Notes: generated from the sequence alone by a model not told the origin. A DNA stretch of 64,000 nt from Nitrobacteraceae bacterium AZCC 1564 (GCA_036924835.1 JBAGRR010000001.1:4727001-4791000), one strand, 5' to 3'. Counted from the stretch's first letter, positions 9,370 to 17,793 are shown. Made by a program: numbers and translations.

Positions 9370-9774
9370 TTACGTGCCGCTACTCACCATTAGATAAATG
9401 ATGCGTCCGAGCGCGCCGAGCAGCAGGGCGAACGTAGCCATGGCCTGGATGAAGAAGCCCGGGGCGCGCTTTTCGGGCGCCGAGAGATAGCCGGCGAAAT
9501 AGACGATGCGGCCGACGATCCACACGAGGCCCAGCCACGCGGCCCACACCGCGCTCCAGTATATGGCGAACAGCCATAGCGCGGGCAGGAAGATCGGCAT
9601 CCATTCCAGCGTGTTGGCATGGGCGCGGACGGCGCGTTCGAGGCGCGGATGGCCGGTCATTGCAGGCGCCAGGATGCCGGTTTTGGTATGCGCGCGTGCC
9701 ACGGCGACGGACATGCCGAATGTCATGACCCCGGCCAGCAGCGTGACAAACGATACGAAATAATAGCGCTCCAT
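9370..9774 (-). CDS. MAPEG-family membrane protein
   Basis: A 134-residue protein from the ATG at 9774 with four hydrophobic segments. The MAPEG signature region lies between segments 1 and 2 (HPRLERAVRAHANTLEWMPIFLPALW), with Arg and Asn residues that bind glutathione in eukaryotic members. In bacteria the family is mostly uncharacterised; glutathione transferase or peroxidase activity is possible. It is followed on the same strand by no close partner, and a DUF4336-like gene lies 57 bp further upstream. Confidence 0.8.
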   Translation of the reverse strand: MERYYFVSFVTLLAGVMTFGMSVAVARAHTKTGILAPAMTGHPRLERAVRAHANTLEWMPIFLPALWLFAIYWSAVWAAWLGLVWIVGRIVYFAGYLSAPEKRAPGFFIQAMATFALLLGALGRIIYLMVSSGT

Positions 9775-9831
9775 CGTTCCTCCCGTCGTGTTGTTGTTGC
9801 TTCTAAAAGAAAACGGCGCCAAAGCAAGAAT

Positions 9832-10575
9832 CTACAGTACCCAGCGAAACGCGCGCTGCAATTCCGCGACCGCATTGCAGGGATACCAGCGGCCGTGAGC
9901 TATGATGAGTCGCTCCGGCTGCCACGCGATCATCTGCTTCACCGCGTCGCGAAGCTGATTGCGCTGTTTTGCGAAGCCTGATCGCAGGTCGGACGGAGTC
10001 ATGCCGTCGGGATCAATTACACCACCGAGACGAAACAGCCATCTGTAGAAGCGCGAGTGCACGCGGCTTGTCTCGAAATTCTCGATCATGTCGGTGATCA
10101 CGAGCGTGCGCGAGGGCCGGTGGAAGAAATCCGCTTCCATGAGGCGCGTGCCTTCAACAATCACCTGATTGATAACTCCATTCCATTCCCGTGGCGGTTC
10201 GCTGTTCAGCACCGTATGCGGCGGCATGCGCTCCTTTGCGCCGGGATCGAGCCGCGACACGGCCCACACCTGCGCGTCCGGAAAACGACGTTTCCATTCG
10301 CCCACCCACCAGTAATGAATCGTATTGGGCGCCACGAGATGGCTCACCGGGCCGATGCGCGTGATTGCGCGCGCAAGCTCATCCGTCAGCGGAACGGGCG
10401 AGTGAATCCACATTGCGCCCGCCGGCAAGCGGACGACGGTCATGCGTGTCGGAAACGGAATCCGTAAGAGGTAATAACGAAAGCGGATCTCCGGTCCGTC
10501 CACGATCCAGACATCATCGGCGACGGGTTTCAGTTGCCCCAGCGGTTCGTAGAGTTGATAGGCGGGTGCTGTCAT
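9832..10575 (-). CDS. DUF4336 protein (metallo-beta-lactamase-like fold)
   Basis: The ATG at 10575 gives 247 residues starting MTAPAYQLYEPLGQLKPVAD. The pattern YEPLG...LKPV..D.W.VDG and the later H-rich segments (HLVAPNTIHYWWVGEW, LIIAHGRWYP) match DUF4336, a domain related to the metallo-beta-lactamase fold but without the full HxHxDH motif. It is probably cytosolic and its catalytic role is unproven. Upstream in-frame codons to 10950 overlap the divergent gene and were discarded. Confidence 0.75.
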   Translation of the reverse strand: MTAPAYQLYEPLGQLKPVADDVWIVDGPEIRFRYYLLRIPFPTRMTVVRLPAGAMWIHSPVPLTDELARAITRIGPVSHLVAPNTIHYWWVGEWKRRFPDAQVWAVSRLDPGAKERMPPHTVLNSEPPREWNGVINQVIVEGTRLMEADFFHRPSRTLVITDMIENFETSRVHSRFYRWLFRLGGVIDPDGMTPSDLRSGFAKQRNQLRDAVKQMIAWQPERLIIAHGRWYPCNAVAELQRAFRWVL

Positions 10576-10711
10576 GCGTCGCCCCTCTGTCGTCCAGCGC
10601 GTGCTAGTATCCGTGTGAGCGTGGCAGAAGTGCGCTGACTTACTGGTTCGACGCTTGAGCACGGCGCATCGCAATGAAACCGCGCCTGCATGCTGTGCAT
10701 TATCAAAATGA

Positions 10712-11380
10712 ATGGAGTGCACCGTGACCTGGAAACTGGCTCTGGCCTCGCTGCTGTCGACGGTAGCCTTTGTGGGATTGGCCGTGCTCGGCGCGGGCGG
10801 GTGGAACCACTTCGTCTCCAAGCCGCCGCTGGTCGCTCTGCTGCTCGTCACTGTGGCGTTCGTCATCGCGGCGCTGTTCACGCAAGGCAATCTGGAATCC
10901 GGCGTGAAGGAAGATCGCGGCAACCGCTGGGTGCTCGTCGCCTTCGGCATCCTCGGCGCGCTCGCCGCGTGGCTGCCGGCCTATACGGACCGGATGAACA
11001 TTGCCACCATCGGCGGCGACACTGTGCGCTGGATTGGCGTTGCGATCTTTGCGGTGGGCGGCGTGCTGCGCCTTTGGCCGGTGTTTACGCTGGGCAATCG
11101 CTTTAGCGGACTGGTGGCGATCCAGCCCGGCCATCAACTGGTGACGACCGGGCCTTATGCTTATCTGCGCCACCCGAGTTATCTCGGCGCCCTGCTGTTT
11201 CTGCTCGGCTGGGCGCTCGCGTTTCGCTCGCTCGCGGGCGTGCTGCTTGCCGTGCTCACCGCCGTGCCGCTGATCGCGCGCATCCGCGCGGAGGAGGCGA
11301 TGCTGCTGCAGGAGTTCGGCGCGGAGTATGAAACCTATCGCGCGCGCACGCCGTGGCGGCTGGTGCCGGGGGTCTATTGA
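10712..11380 (+). CDS. Isoprenylcysteine carboxyl methyltransferase-family membrane protein
   Basis: A 222-residue integral membrane protein with about five to six hydrophobic segments. It ends with the ICMT/PEMT-type signature: GHQLVTTGPYAYLRHPSYLGALL (about residues 142-164), then RIRAEEAMLLQEFGAEYETYRARTPWRLVPG. This motif binds S-adenosylmethionine at the cytosolic face. The methyl acceptor in bacteria is unknown. A GTG at 10724 preceded by GGAG is an alternative start that would trim four residues. Confidence 0.85.
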   Translation: MECTVTWKLALASLLSTVAFVGLAVLGAGGWNHFVSKPPLVALLLVTVAFVIAALFTQGNLESGVKEDRGNRWVLVAFGILGALAAWLPAYTDRMNIATIGGDTVRWIGVAIFAVGGVLRLWPVFTLGNRFSGLVAIQPGHQLVTTGPYAYLRHPSYLGALLFLLGWALAFRSLAGVLLAVLTAVPLIARIRAEEAMLLQEFGAEYETYRARTPWRLVPGVY

Positions 11381-11410
11381 CGGGTTTTTTGACGCGTGGG
11401 CGAATCTACG

Positions 11411-11499
11411 TCATCCACCGCGTCGTTTCAGGAAAATCGTGAAGGCCTAGTCCAGGATCCCAAGCTGGGGATGTCGCGACGCTTGACCACGCGGGGCAT
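11411..11499 (-). pseudogene. TetR-family regulator, 5' remnant, copy 1
   Basis: Read on the minus strand from the ATG at 11499, the sequence gives MPRVVKRRDI. After a frame change it gives EILD, a TAG, then AFTIFLKRRGG and a stop. This is the start of a TetR/AcrR HTH domain wrecked by an indel and an in-frame stop. About 90 bp upstream of this ATG is also shared with copy 2 at 12372-12498. Only the first 30 or so codons survive. Confidence 0.6.
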
Positions 11500-11592
11500 T
11501 AACAGGTGTTTCCTTTCGTGGACATGGGTGGGTTTTGGGTGAGTTGGACCGGTGGCCTGTTGGGTTAAGGTATTGAGGGAGTGCGCAAGGGC
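11424..11592. repeat. Direct repeat, copy 1 (TetR promoter plus 5' end)
   Basis: About 168 bp alignable by eye with 12430-12597 in the same orientation. Shared blocks include CTTGACCACGCG, GTGTTTCCTTTCGTGG, CATGGGTGGG and GAGTTGGACCGGTGG. It starts about 20 bp beyond the stop of the GYF_2 gene, as copy 2 does for the YaaC-like gene. Confidence 0.75.
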
Positions 11593-11613
11593 ACCCCCTC
11601 GCGCCGCGCAACT

Positions 11614-12297
11614 TCAAGAGCAGTCCTCGATCGAGACGACGAGATTTCCAAGTGGCTTGGAGTCGATGTCGACGTAGGAATATTCGTAAGTGGCTCCATA
11701 ATCCAATGTCTTTTTCATTTTGTCGTTCGCGCAGACTTTCGGAACGACGACTTTGCGCATCGCCTCGGTGAATCTCTCCGTGGTGATGTCCTTGGTGTTA
11801 ATACTGTATCGATAACTCATGCGCATGCCGTTGCTGTTGACGTCTATCATTGTTGTCAGGTCATCGATTTTCTTGGGCAGCGTAGCATTAGTTTGGCGAA
11901 CGGCTTCGGCAAACCCCTTCCCCACAATTTCAGCTGTAGCTTCGGCGTTTGGACGCGTGAACGTGTTTGCGACTTCTCTCCCGATCGGGCGTCCGATGGT
12001 GTGGCCAACGATCATTGCAATGACGACTGCTAAACCAGCCAACACTTTTTTAGTTCCAGAGAATTTCTTCTTGGGCTCAGGCTTTTCGATTGGTTGCGCT
12101 TTGGGCGGAGGAGGCGGCCTGGAAATCATCTGCGCGACCTCGGCAACATCACCGGCGGTTTGCCAGTCTGTAAAGCCCTCTCGCCAAATATGCACGGACC
12201 TCCAGTCGGCCCTTCCTGTCAGATACTTGATAAGGTCGTCCATCGGGACGGGGCCTCGGGTTTCGCCTCCGAAGTCATAAAACCATTGATCGGTCAT
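11614..12297 (-). CDS. GYF_2 (DUF4339) domain membrane protein
   Basis: A 227-residue protein from the ATG at 12297. Residues 1-60 form a GYF_2 domain (WFYDFGGETRGPVPMDDLIKYL), a module thought to bind proline-rich or other protein partners. A proline-rich linker with PPPPPK follows, then one transmembrane helix (VLAGLAVVIAMIVGHTIG) and an exported C-terminal domain with two Cys (KVCAND, IEDCS). The gene sits between two direct repeats that are TetR remnants, so it looks like an inserted module. Function unknown. Confidence 0.75.
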   Translation of the reverse strand: MTDQWFYDFGGETRGPVPMDDLIKYLTGRADWRSVHIWREGFTDWQTAGDVAEVAQMISRPPPPPKAQPIEKPEPKKKFSGTKKVLAGLAVVIAMIVGHTIGRPIGREVANTFTRPNAEATAEIVGKGFAEAVRQTNATLPKKIDDLTTMIDVNSNGMRMSYRYSINTKDITTERFTEAMRKVVVPKVCANDKMKKTLDYGATYEYSYVDIDSKPLGNLVVSIEDCS

Positions 12298-12371
12298 TTC
12301 GAATTCCAGAATGGGAATGATCAGGTAGGGCAACGTTTCGCGGTCTGTCCGCGCTTATAGTAGCAGTGAGC

Positions 12372-12498
12372 TTATTTCCGCTGGTGCGCGGAGGCGATGA
12401 CGTCGTTGAGGTTGGTGTTGTCGTAGCCGCGTTTCAGAGAAGGTCTGGTCCAGGATCTCAGCCCGGCGGAGGTCCCGATGCTTGACCACGCGAGGCAT
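12372..12498 (-). pseudogene. TetR-family regulator, 5' remnant, copy 2
   Basis: From the ATG at 12498 the minus strand reads MPRVVKHRDLRRAEILDQTFS, the classic beginning of a TetR HTH domain. A frame change then continues as LKRGYDNTNLNDVIASA before running into unrelated HQRK and a stop. The expected GLSKGAFYHHF recognition helix and the whole ligand domain are missing. Sequence upstream of the ATG is duplicated at copy 1. Confidence 0.7.
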
Positions 12499-12597
12499 TT
12501 AACGGGTGTTTCCTTTCGTGGGCATGGGTGGGCTTGAGTGAGTTGGACCGGTGGTCTGCTGGTTTAAGGCATTGGGTGGGGGAGGGAGTGCAAGGGA
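12430..12597. repeat. Direct repeat, copy 2 (TetR promoter plus 5' end)
   Basis: Second copy of the roughly 168 bp repeat, about 1 kb from the first and in the same orientation. It starts about 18 bp beyond the stop of the YaaC-like gene. The two copies bracket the GYF_2 gene. Divergence by eye is substantial, so the duplication is not recent. Confidence 0.75.
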
Positions 12598-12614
12598 GGG
12601 ATATGGTGCCTGCG

Positions 12615-13874
12615 TTATGCTACGGGCACAAAGTAACATCGATCAAGCTCGCTAACGGCGCACCAAACCATGCGCTCGGAAGCAATCCGCAAGAGCTCTT
12701 CGATTGCCAGCGCCAAAGGCGTTGCTTGTTCGACGTCCAGAAGCCACATGTCTGGAAAATAGCGTGCATAGTTCCCAACAATGAAAAGTGCTACATACAA
12801 GTAGCCAAACTCATTTAGAGGACGCGTATTAGGCCAAAAGCGAGTTTCTCCTGTAGTCCAACAACTTCCAGGAGGGACCTTGATGTGAAGTTTCGAAAGA
12901 TCTTGCTGCCGGTCCATATCGGACATTTTGACAGTAAAAACGCCTCCACCCGGGAATTGCTTCAGATTGACTCTGTCGACAAACCACGCACACATTTCAA
13001 TGTTGCCGAAAAACTCCGCTGGCTGGGCAGTTGGCTGGATTACAATAGAGCACGTGTGTTCGTCTGAATCAGCGTCTGATTCGCTGGAAGGAACACCCCG
13101 CAACATTTGGGGCTGCAATCGCGACGTCAGCAAGAAGTCGTACATTCCAGGCAAATTCTGGAAACAGTCGAGCAAGCTTACTCCTTCGACTGGCAGGAGC
13201 GGCAATCGTTCATCAGAAGCCGTCAGGATGATCTGCGTGCTCTCGATTGAACCTTGACCTTTGTGGTTATTCTGATGCCTCCCCACAATAGGCATTTCCC
13301 GGGCTGATTGGTGCCAAAGGTCAAATGTTCCAGAACGAACATTTGTCGAAGTTAGCAATGGACGCGCCCTAAGGCGGGATGCTGCATCAATCAGATTGGA
13401 CGGTCTGCGGCCGGCTTGATTTTCGAATACTAGGCCGTGGTGTCGATTGTTTTCTCGAGCCTTATCCAAGCTGGACGCGCCGGTATGCTTGAGAAGTATC
13501 TCTGCTAAGGCCAAGCTCATTATTGAATAGTAGAGAAGAGTTGGCTGTGTTGCTAAGCTCACCGAAGCGCAAGCGCCAAAGTACTCGCGCGCTTGCATAA
13601 GGCAATATCGTATTTGCTGAGCTTGTTTACGCGCGTTTTCTTTGTGTTTTTCGTCGACAGAATGCAGCTTCATTATCGACGATGTTACATGTGCGACATT
13701 GTGAAATCGCTGTACCGAAGCCCAGGCGCTTGCTGCTGAATAGTTGGCTACGGCTTGGCATTCCTCGATTACCATTTCAACATTCCTAAGATGAGTATAC
13801 ATCGATTGGTATTGTACAAAATATCCAATTGGCGGGACGCTGGATTCGTCGACTTTTTTGCTGAAGTCCGACAC
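12615..13874 (-). CDS. YaaC-like protein
   Basis: A 419-residue protein beginning at GTG 13874. The segment AREYFGACASVSLATQPTLLYYSIMSLALAEILLKH (residues 96-130) is the hallmark of the YaaC family, which has no firm biochemical function. R140 and H145 in RENNRHHGL give an R-x4-H spacing like HEPN RNases, although that is weak evidence alone. A different frame upstream (14040-13875) is open and could be the true N-terminus joined through a frameshift. The region looks less GC-rich than its surroundings. It is divergent from a HEPN-motif gene, suggesting a shared defence or stress role. Confidence 0.65.
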   Translation of the reverse strand: MSDFSKKVDESSVPPIGYFVQYQSMYTHLRNVEMVIEECQAVANYSAASAWASVQRFHNVAHVTSSIMKLHSVDEKHKENARKQAQQIRYCLMQAREYFGACASVSLATQPTLLYYSIMSLALAEILLKHTGASSLDKARENNRHHGLVFENQAGRRPSNLIDAASRLRARPLLTSTNVRSGTFDLWHQSAREMPIVGRHQNNHKGQGSIESTQIILTASDERLPLLPVEGVSLLDCFQNLPGMYDFLLTSRLQPQMLRGVPSSESDADSDEHTCSIVIQPTAQPAEFFGNIEMCAWFVDRVNLKQFPGGGVFTVKMSDMDRQQDLSKLHIKVPPGSCWTTGETRFWPNTRPLNEFGYLYVALFIVGNYARYFPDMWLLDVEQATPLALAIEELLRIASERMVWCAVSELDRCYFVPVA

Positions 13875-14033
13875 ACGGGGGAGCTGAGTATTGAGTATCT
13901 TCTGCGTACGATGCGTCTGTTTCTAGCAGAGTGAGCATCTCCTTTGGCGCCGCTTGCAGATCGCTGAAGTTCGAACCATAGTGATCGTTCTTAAGTTCTT
14001 TAGTTGCTTTCCCCGCACCATCGCTGGCCCCCA

Positions 14034-14906
14034 ATGACATTTGATTTGAACCGATTGCCGTTCGGTACGACCTTGGCTCGTCAAATAGCCCGGCAACACC
14101 TCACGCGGTTTAATAATGTTTATTGGGTCGCCGAACGATCAAGCCGATATTTGCGGTCGGCGCATCCCCACCTTCATTTTCCACCGCCTGCACCGGGCGT
14201 GCATGGAATATTTACTGCGCCGCAATGGGAAAAGGCTGCTGAGGAGCACCACGCGTGGGTTCGTCAGCATGTGCTCGTCTCTGCCGCATCACTTTTGGAA
14301 GTTTATATTCGATCCGCATCGGTATCTGCGGTCACAGCGCGGCCAGAGTTGATCGATAAGACATATATTGGGATTGATGGGTTTTCGTTCGTAAAATCCA
14401 AGACAATGCCAAAATCGCTTAGAGATCTCATCGAGGCCGTAACTGGCGGATTCATTTTTGGCCCCTGGACAGACCGCTTTCGAAGACTTGCCCGCGTCTT
14501 CGGGGCAATACCTCAGCCTCTTTTGGATTTAACGCTAACGCTGCAATCTATTCAAACGAAGCGAAACAAAATCGCTCATGAATTTGGCAATGATGGAAAA
14601 GGAAGGCAAGCCCCCTGGGATGCTTTTGCAATTATTCAGGTCGGCCCAAAGGAAATACAGGAAGCGATTACTGCAGTTTCAAACGCAATAGCGCTATTCG
14701 ACATGAGATTGTTCGGCCCTAGCATTGGCGGCCACGAGATACTTCAGCAATATCATATTTGGAAAGGAAAACAGAAGAACTACCACAAACTGTATGTATC
14801 TGGTGGATTGGCTAACGAGTTTCGCACATATCTTGGCGAGCAGTACGGTAGCACGCCGGGCTCTGATTATATCCGGGGTATGATTGCTTACTACAATGGG
14901 ATCTGA
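14034..14906 (+). CDS. HEPN-motif protein, putative RNase
   Basis: A 290-residue protein from the ATG at 14034 (a TTG at 14004 is possible). It is predicted to be mostly helical. The segment SIQTKRNKIAHEFG contains R177-N-K-I-A-H182, an exact R-x4-6-H HEPN catalytic motif with the polar residue after Arg that is typical of active HEPN RNases. Otherwise no family is recognised. It is divergent from the YaaC-like gene in a lower-GC island. HEPN proteins in such settings are often toxins or abortive-infection effectors; that role is inference. Confidence 0.6.
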   Translation: MTFDLNRLPFGTTLARQIARQHLTRFNNVYWVAERSSRYLRSAHPHLHFPPPAPGVHGIFTAPQWEKAAEEHHAWVRQHVLVSAASLLEVYIRSASVSAVTARPELIDKTYIGIDGFSFVKSKTMPKSLRDLIEAVTGGFIFGPWTDRFRRLARVFGAIPQPLLDLTLTLQSIQTKRNKIAHEFGNDGKGRQAPWDAFAIIQVGPKEIQEAITAVSNAIALFDMRLFGPSIGGHEILQQYHIWKGKQKNYHKLYVSGGLANEFRTYLGEQYGSTPGSDYIRGMIAYYNGI

Positions 14907-15066
14907 AACTCTCGCTCTAGACGCTTAGGTGTGGAAACCTGCATCATTGTGGACGCTGCGTTTGAATTCATTTACTTGGCGGATACTGGGTGGACGATCG
15001 GTCGATTCCATTTCTTCAGTTCTGAATTAATTCAGCAAGGGGCTGCCATGCCGCTCGCACGCCCAT

Positions 15067-15495
15067 TCATTCCCTCAGCTGCGCCGCTTCTCCACTCGAA
15101 CGTTTCGCCGTAAAGCCATCCTCGGTCTCTGTAAAATCCGTAAACCCATGCTCTGCTAGCGCGGCGCGGATGTCCGCGGTCAGGCGTACGCCTATTGCTG
15201 CAATCTCGGTGTACGAAGAGGAAGAGGAGTATGGGCCATGGTGGAGATCAATTGTATCGAGTTCGTCGAGGAATGTGATCTCCGGCGAGGCATTTGCACT
15301 GAAGTTAAAGCCGGTAATCCCGGTGAGATGGTTTGACGTCTCTCTGGTGTTCCAGATTGCACGGACGAATGGTTCGTTCTCCGGGCTCATTGTAATCCAA
15401 ACCGGCCGTCCGGCTGGAATGGACAACAGCTTTTCGCCGAACGCCGGGTCCACGATCACGAGAACGGACCTTGCATTGTCTGTGAGACCACTCAT
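15067..15495 (-). CDS. Hypothetical protein
   Basis: A 142-residue protein starting with ATG at 15495. It has no signal peptide or membrane segment. The N-terminal half has alternating strands (SVLVIVDPAFGEKLLSI, VWITMSPENEPFV) and the C-terminus has a helix (TADIRAALAEHGFTDF), an alpha/beta look. No family is recognised. It lies between the HEPN-motif gene and a serine hydrolase, converging with the former. Codon usage looks typical for the genome. Confidence 0.6.
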   Translation of the reverse strand: MSGLTDNARSVLVIVDPAFGEKLLSIPAGRPVWITMSPENEPFVRAIWNTRETSNHLTGITGFNFSANASPEITFLDELDTIDLHHGPYSSSSSYTEIAAIGVRLTADIRAALAEHGFTDFTETEDGFTAKRSSGEAAQLRE

Positions 15496-15592
15496 GACAA
15501 TGGAGCCTTGCAGGAGGGGGCACGGATTTCCAGCGAACAGATGTGGCTCCGTTCAATGGGTTCTTATCTCTGACGAGAAGGAGCGAGAATAC

Positions 15593-16810
15593 TCACTCCA
15601 CTGCCGCATACACCAGGCTCCGCACCAGTGTGCGGAAGTGTTCGCGCTGGCCGGGACCTTGCGACATGAAGATCGCGAACAGGTCTTCCTTCGGGTCGAT
15701 CCAGAAGAACGTGCCCGCCATGCCGCTCCAGAAATATTGTCCGACGGAGCCGGCGAATGGCGCCATGCCATCATGGGTGCGCACGGCGAAGCCGAGGCCG
15801 AAGCCGTGGCCGGGCGGCACGAGGTGCGTTTCCACCTTCACGTTTGGCGCAAGGTGGTTCGATGCCATGAAGGTGAGAGTCTTGTGGCCGATGAGGCGGT
15901 TGCCGTCGAGCGTGCCGCCGTTCAGCAGCATCTGGCAGAAGCGCGCATAATCCATCGTGGTGGAGATGAGGCCGCCGCCGCCGGATTCCATCTTCGGCAC
16001 TTCGAGCGGATTGAGCAGCATCACCTTGTCGCCGGTCCATGGATCTGTGGGGAAGGGCTGCGCGATGCGGCCTTTGTTGGCCTCTGCGGTAGAGAAGCCC
16101 GTCTCGTTCATCTGCAGGGGTTTAAGGATGCGCTCGCTCAAGAATTCGCCGAGCGTCTGCCCCGCGATCACCTCGATGACCCGGCCGAGAATGTCGGTGG
16201 AGCGGCTGTAATTCCATTCCGTGCCGGGCTGCGCCATCAGCGGCATCCGGGCGACGAGGCGCGCGTGCTCCTCATTGGTGATGTCGCGCTTGCGCAGATC
16301 CGATTTCGCATACATCCGCTGCACCATGCCCTGGCCTGTGATCTCGTAAGAGAGGCCGGAGGTGTGGCGCAGCAGGTCCTGAATGGTGATGGGGCGTACG
16401 GGCAGCGCATATTCCAGCGTGCCGTTGCGCTCGATGCCGACCCGCACATTGGCAAAGTCCGGAATGAACTTCGACAGCGGATCGTTCAGCAGCAAATGGC
16501 CGTCTTCCACCAGCATCATGATGCCGATGGAGACCAGCGGCTTGGTCATCGAATAGATGCGGAAGATGCTGTCGCGCGACATCGGCGCGCTGCCTTCCGG
16601 GCCCTGCATGCCCTGCGCCTCGAACCAGCCGATCTGGCCGCGCCGCGCCACCAGCGTCACCACGCCGGGAATGGTGCCCTTGTCGATCTCGCGCTGGAAC
16701 GCCTCGCTCATCTTCTTCAGGCGCGGCAGCGACAGGCCGATGGATTCAGGGCTTGCGGAGGGCAGGGCCGGCGTCGCAGCGGCGGCGTTGGGCGTTGAGT
16801 GAACGTTCAT
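15593..16810 (-). CDS. Serine hydrolase, class C beta-lactamase family
   Basis: The ATG at 16810 gives 405 residues; longer frames reach back over the divergent thioesterase gene and were rejected. The nucleophile motif is S87-M-T-K90 (FRIYSMTKPLV) and a RHTSGLSY segment follows. The usual Tyr-x-Asn appears as NYSRSTD, so the third motif residue is Arg, not Asn. The motif HGFGLGF occupies the position of the KTG-like box. This layout resembles EstB-type esterases more than true beta-lactamases. No signal peptide is seen, which also favours an esterase. Confidence 0.85.
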   Translation of the reverse strand: MNVHSTPNAAAATPALPSASPESIGLSLPRLKKMSEAFQREIDKGTIPGVVTLVARRGQIGWFEAQGMQGPEGSAPMSRDSIFRIYSMTKPLVSIGIMMLVEDGHLLLNDPLSKFIPDFANVRVGIERNGTLEYALPVRPITIQDLLRHTSGLSYEITGQGMVQRMYAKSDLRKRDITNEEHARLVARMPLMAQPGTEWNYSRSTDILGRVIEVIAGQTLGEFLSERILKPLQMNETGFSTAEANKGRIAQPFPTDPWTGDKVMLLNPLEVPKMESGGGGLISTTMDYARFCQMLLNGGTLDGNRLIGHKTLTFMASNHLAPNVKVETHLVPPGHGFGLGFAVRTHDGMAPFAGSVGQYFWSGMAGTFFWIDPKEDLFAIFMSQGPGQREHFRTLVRSLVYAAVE

Positions 16811-16981
16811 GGGGCCTCCGGATTTTCTTGTTTCGCTGCAAGGCCGGACGTGATTGAACCGGCGCGTCGGCGGGAAGATTGAACCAAAACCGCCGCCTTG
16901 AACAGGGCGAGAAATGGCCACAGCGCTGATTGCGCGTGCATTTTCGTCATGACGATTATGAAAGATCAGACGGACAGGTTG

Positions 16982-17407
16982 ATGAGCGACGCGCGTGCCG
17001 AGAAACTGAAAAAAGACGGATGGACCCTCTTCGAGGATGACGGTTTCCTTAGCCTTGTGGGGCCGCTCTGGCATCGCAAGAACGGCGCGCTGCATGAGTA
17101 CGCCATCGATGCCCAGCCCAAGCATAAGAACCGGCGCGGCTATGTGCAGGGCGGCCTGTTGATGACATTGGCGGACCGCTCGCTCGGCATGGCGGCGCGC
17201 GAGGGCAGCGGCGCCAGCGCGGTGGTGACGATCCAGATGGACACGCATTTCATCGATGCTGCGAAGATCGGTGAGCTGCTGATTTCCACGCCGCACATGG
17301 TGCGCTCGACGCGCACGCTGGTCTTCCTCAACACCGAGCTCACCGCCAACGGCCGCTGCGTCGCCATGGCCAGCGGCGTGTTCAAGATCATGAAGGGGGA
17401 GGGGTAA
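16982..17407 (+). CDS. PaaI-type hotdog-fold thioesterase
   Basis: A 141-residue hotdog-fold protein with the signature VQGGLLMTLADRSLGMAA, in which the Asp in ADRS is the likely catalytic acid. It would hydrolyse acyl- or aryl-CoA thioesters; the exact substrate is not predictable. The ATG at 16982 has an SD-like GGACAGG just before it and gives a family-typical length. Upstream ATGs at 16949 and 16958 are possible. It is divergent from the serine hydrolase gene. Confidence 0.85.
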   Translation: MSDARAEKLKKDGWTLFEDDGFLSLVGPLWHRKNGALHEYAIDAQPKHKNRRGYVQGGLLMTLADRSLGMAAREGSGASAVVTIQMDTHFIDAAKIGELLISTPHMVRSTRTLVFLNTELTANGRCVAMASGVFKIMKGEG

Positions 17408-17418
17408 TCCATCCCATA

Positions 17419-17462
17419 GCGTTTTCAAGCGAGGTGCGTAGCGGTTCGCGTGAAGAAAACGC
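17419..17462. repeat. Palindrome GCGTTTTC...GAAAACGC
   Basis: An imperfect palindrome of the GCGTTTTCAAGCGA...TTCGCGTGAAGAAAACGC type, just after the thioesterase stop. I recall this form as common in intergenic DNA of Bradyrhizobium and relatives. A second left half begins at 17479 but its right half is missing. It differs in sequence from the CTAG-bounded family elsewhere in the window. Confidence 0.7.
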
Positions 17463-17526
17463 GTCAATAGAATAAGAGCGTTTTCAAACGAAGTGGATCA
17501 GGCATAATCGGGCTCCGCGGGGGTGG

Positions 17527-17766
17527 ATGTCGAAGCTGGTCCAATTCCTAATCTTGTATGCGCTGATCGCGGCGGCCTGCTGCGTTTTCGAGGGGCCGGT
17601 TGGCGTGTTCTACCCAATCGCATTCTTTGCGATGCATTACTTCGCGGAAGGCGTCGCAACCTCCTCGATCCAAAGACCTTTCAACAGAAGCCGCCTGATT
17701 CAGACTAGGTCGGTCACTCCCGCTGCGCCGTGCTTCGAGATTGCGATACTCCACTTGCACGCATAA
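17527..17766 (+). CDS. Small hydrophobic protein, uncertain
   Basis: A 79-residue frame with ATG at 17527 preceded by a G-rich stretch that may act as SD. Residues 1-40 are strongly hydrophobic (LVQFLILYALIAAACCVF, VGVFYPIAFFAMHYF), enough for two membrane segments. The C-terminal half looks random. It may be a truncated or frameshifted small membrane protein. No family is recognised. Confidence 0.35.
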   Translation: MSKLVQFLILYALIAAACCVFEGPVGVFYPIAFFAMHYFAEGVATSSIQRPFNRSRLIQTRSVTPAAPCFEIAILHLHA

Positions 17767-17793
17767 GCTGAATATATGATCTTGAGCTGAGAC

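Noticed and set aside
11424..12597. Integron cassette array with attC sites after each ORF
   Set aside because: The repeats follow ORF ends, and one has GTCCAAC and GTTAAAT boxes, but the second copy lacks the GTTRRRY box, the length and symmetry are wrong, and the repeat translates as a TetR N-terminus.
14931..15113. Plus-strand 60 aa ORF
   Set aside because: No SD, no family, and it overlaps the 3' end of the convergent hypothetical gene.
15170..16798. Plus-strand ORF of 542 aa
   Set aside because: Antisense to the serine hydrolase, which carries SMTK and HTSG motifs; the ORF has no recognisable domain.
16811..17467. N-terminal extension of the serine hydrolase back to 17467
   Set aside because: It lies over the divergent thioesterase gene and has no hydrolase-like sequence; the ATG at 16810 gives the normal family length.
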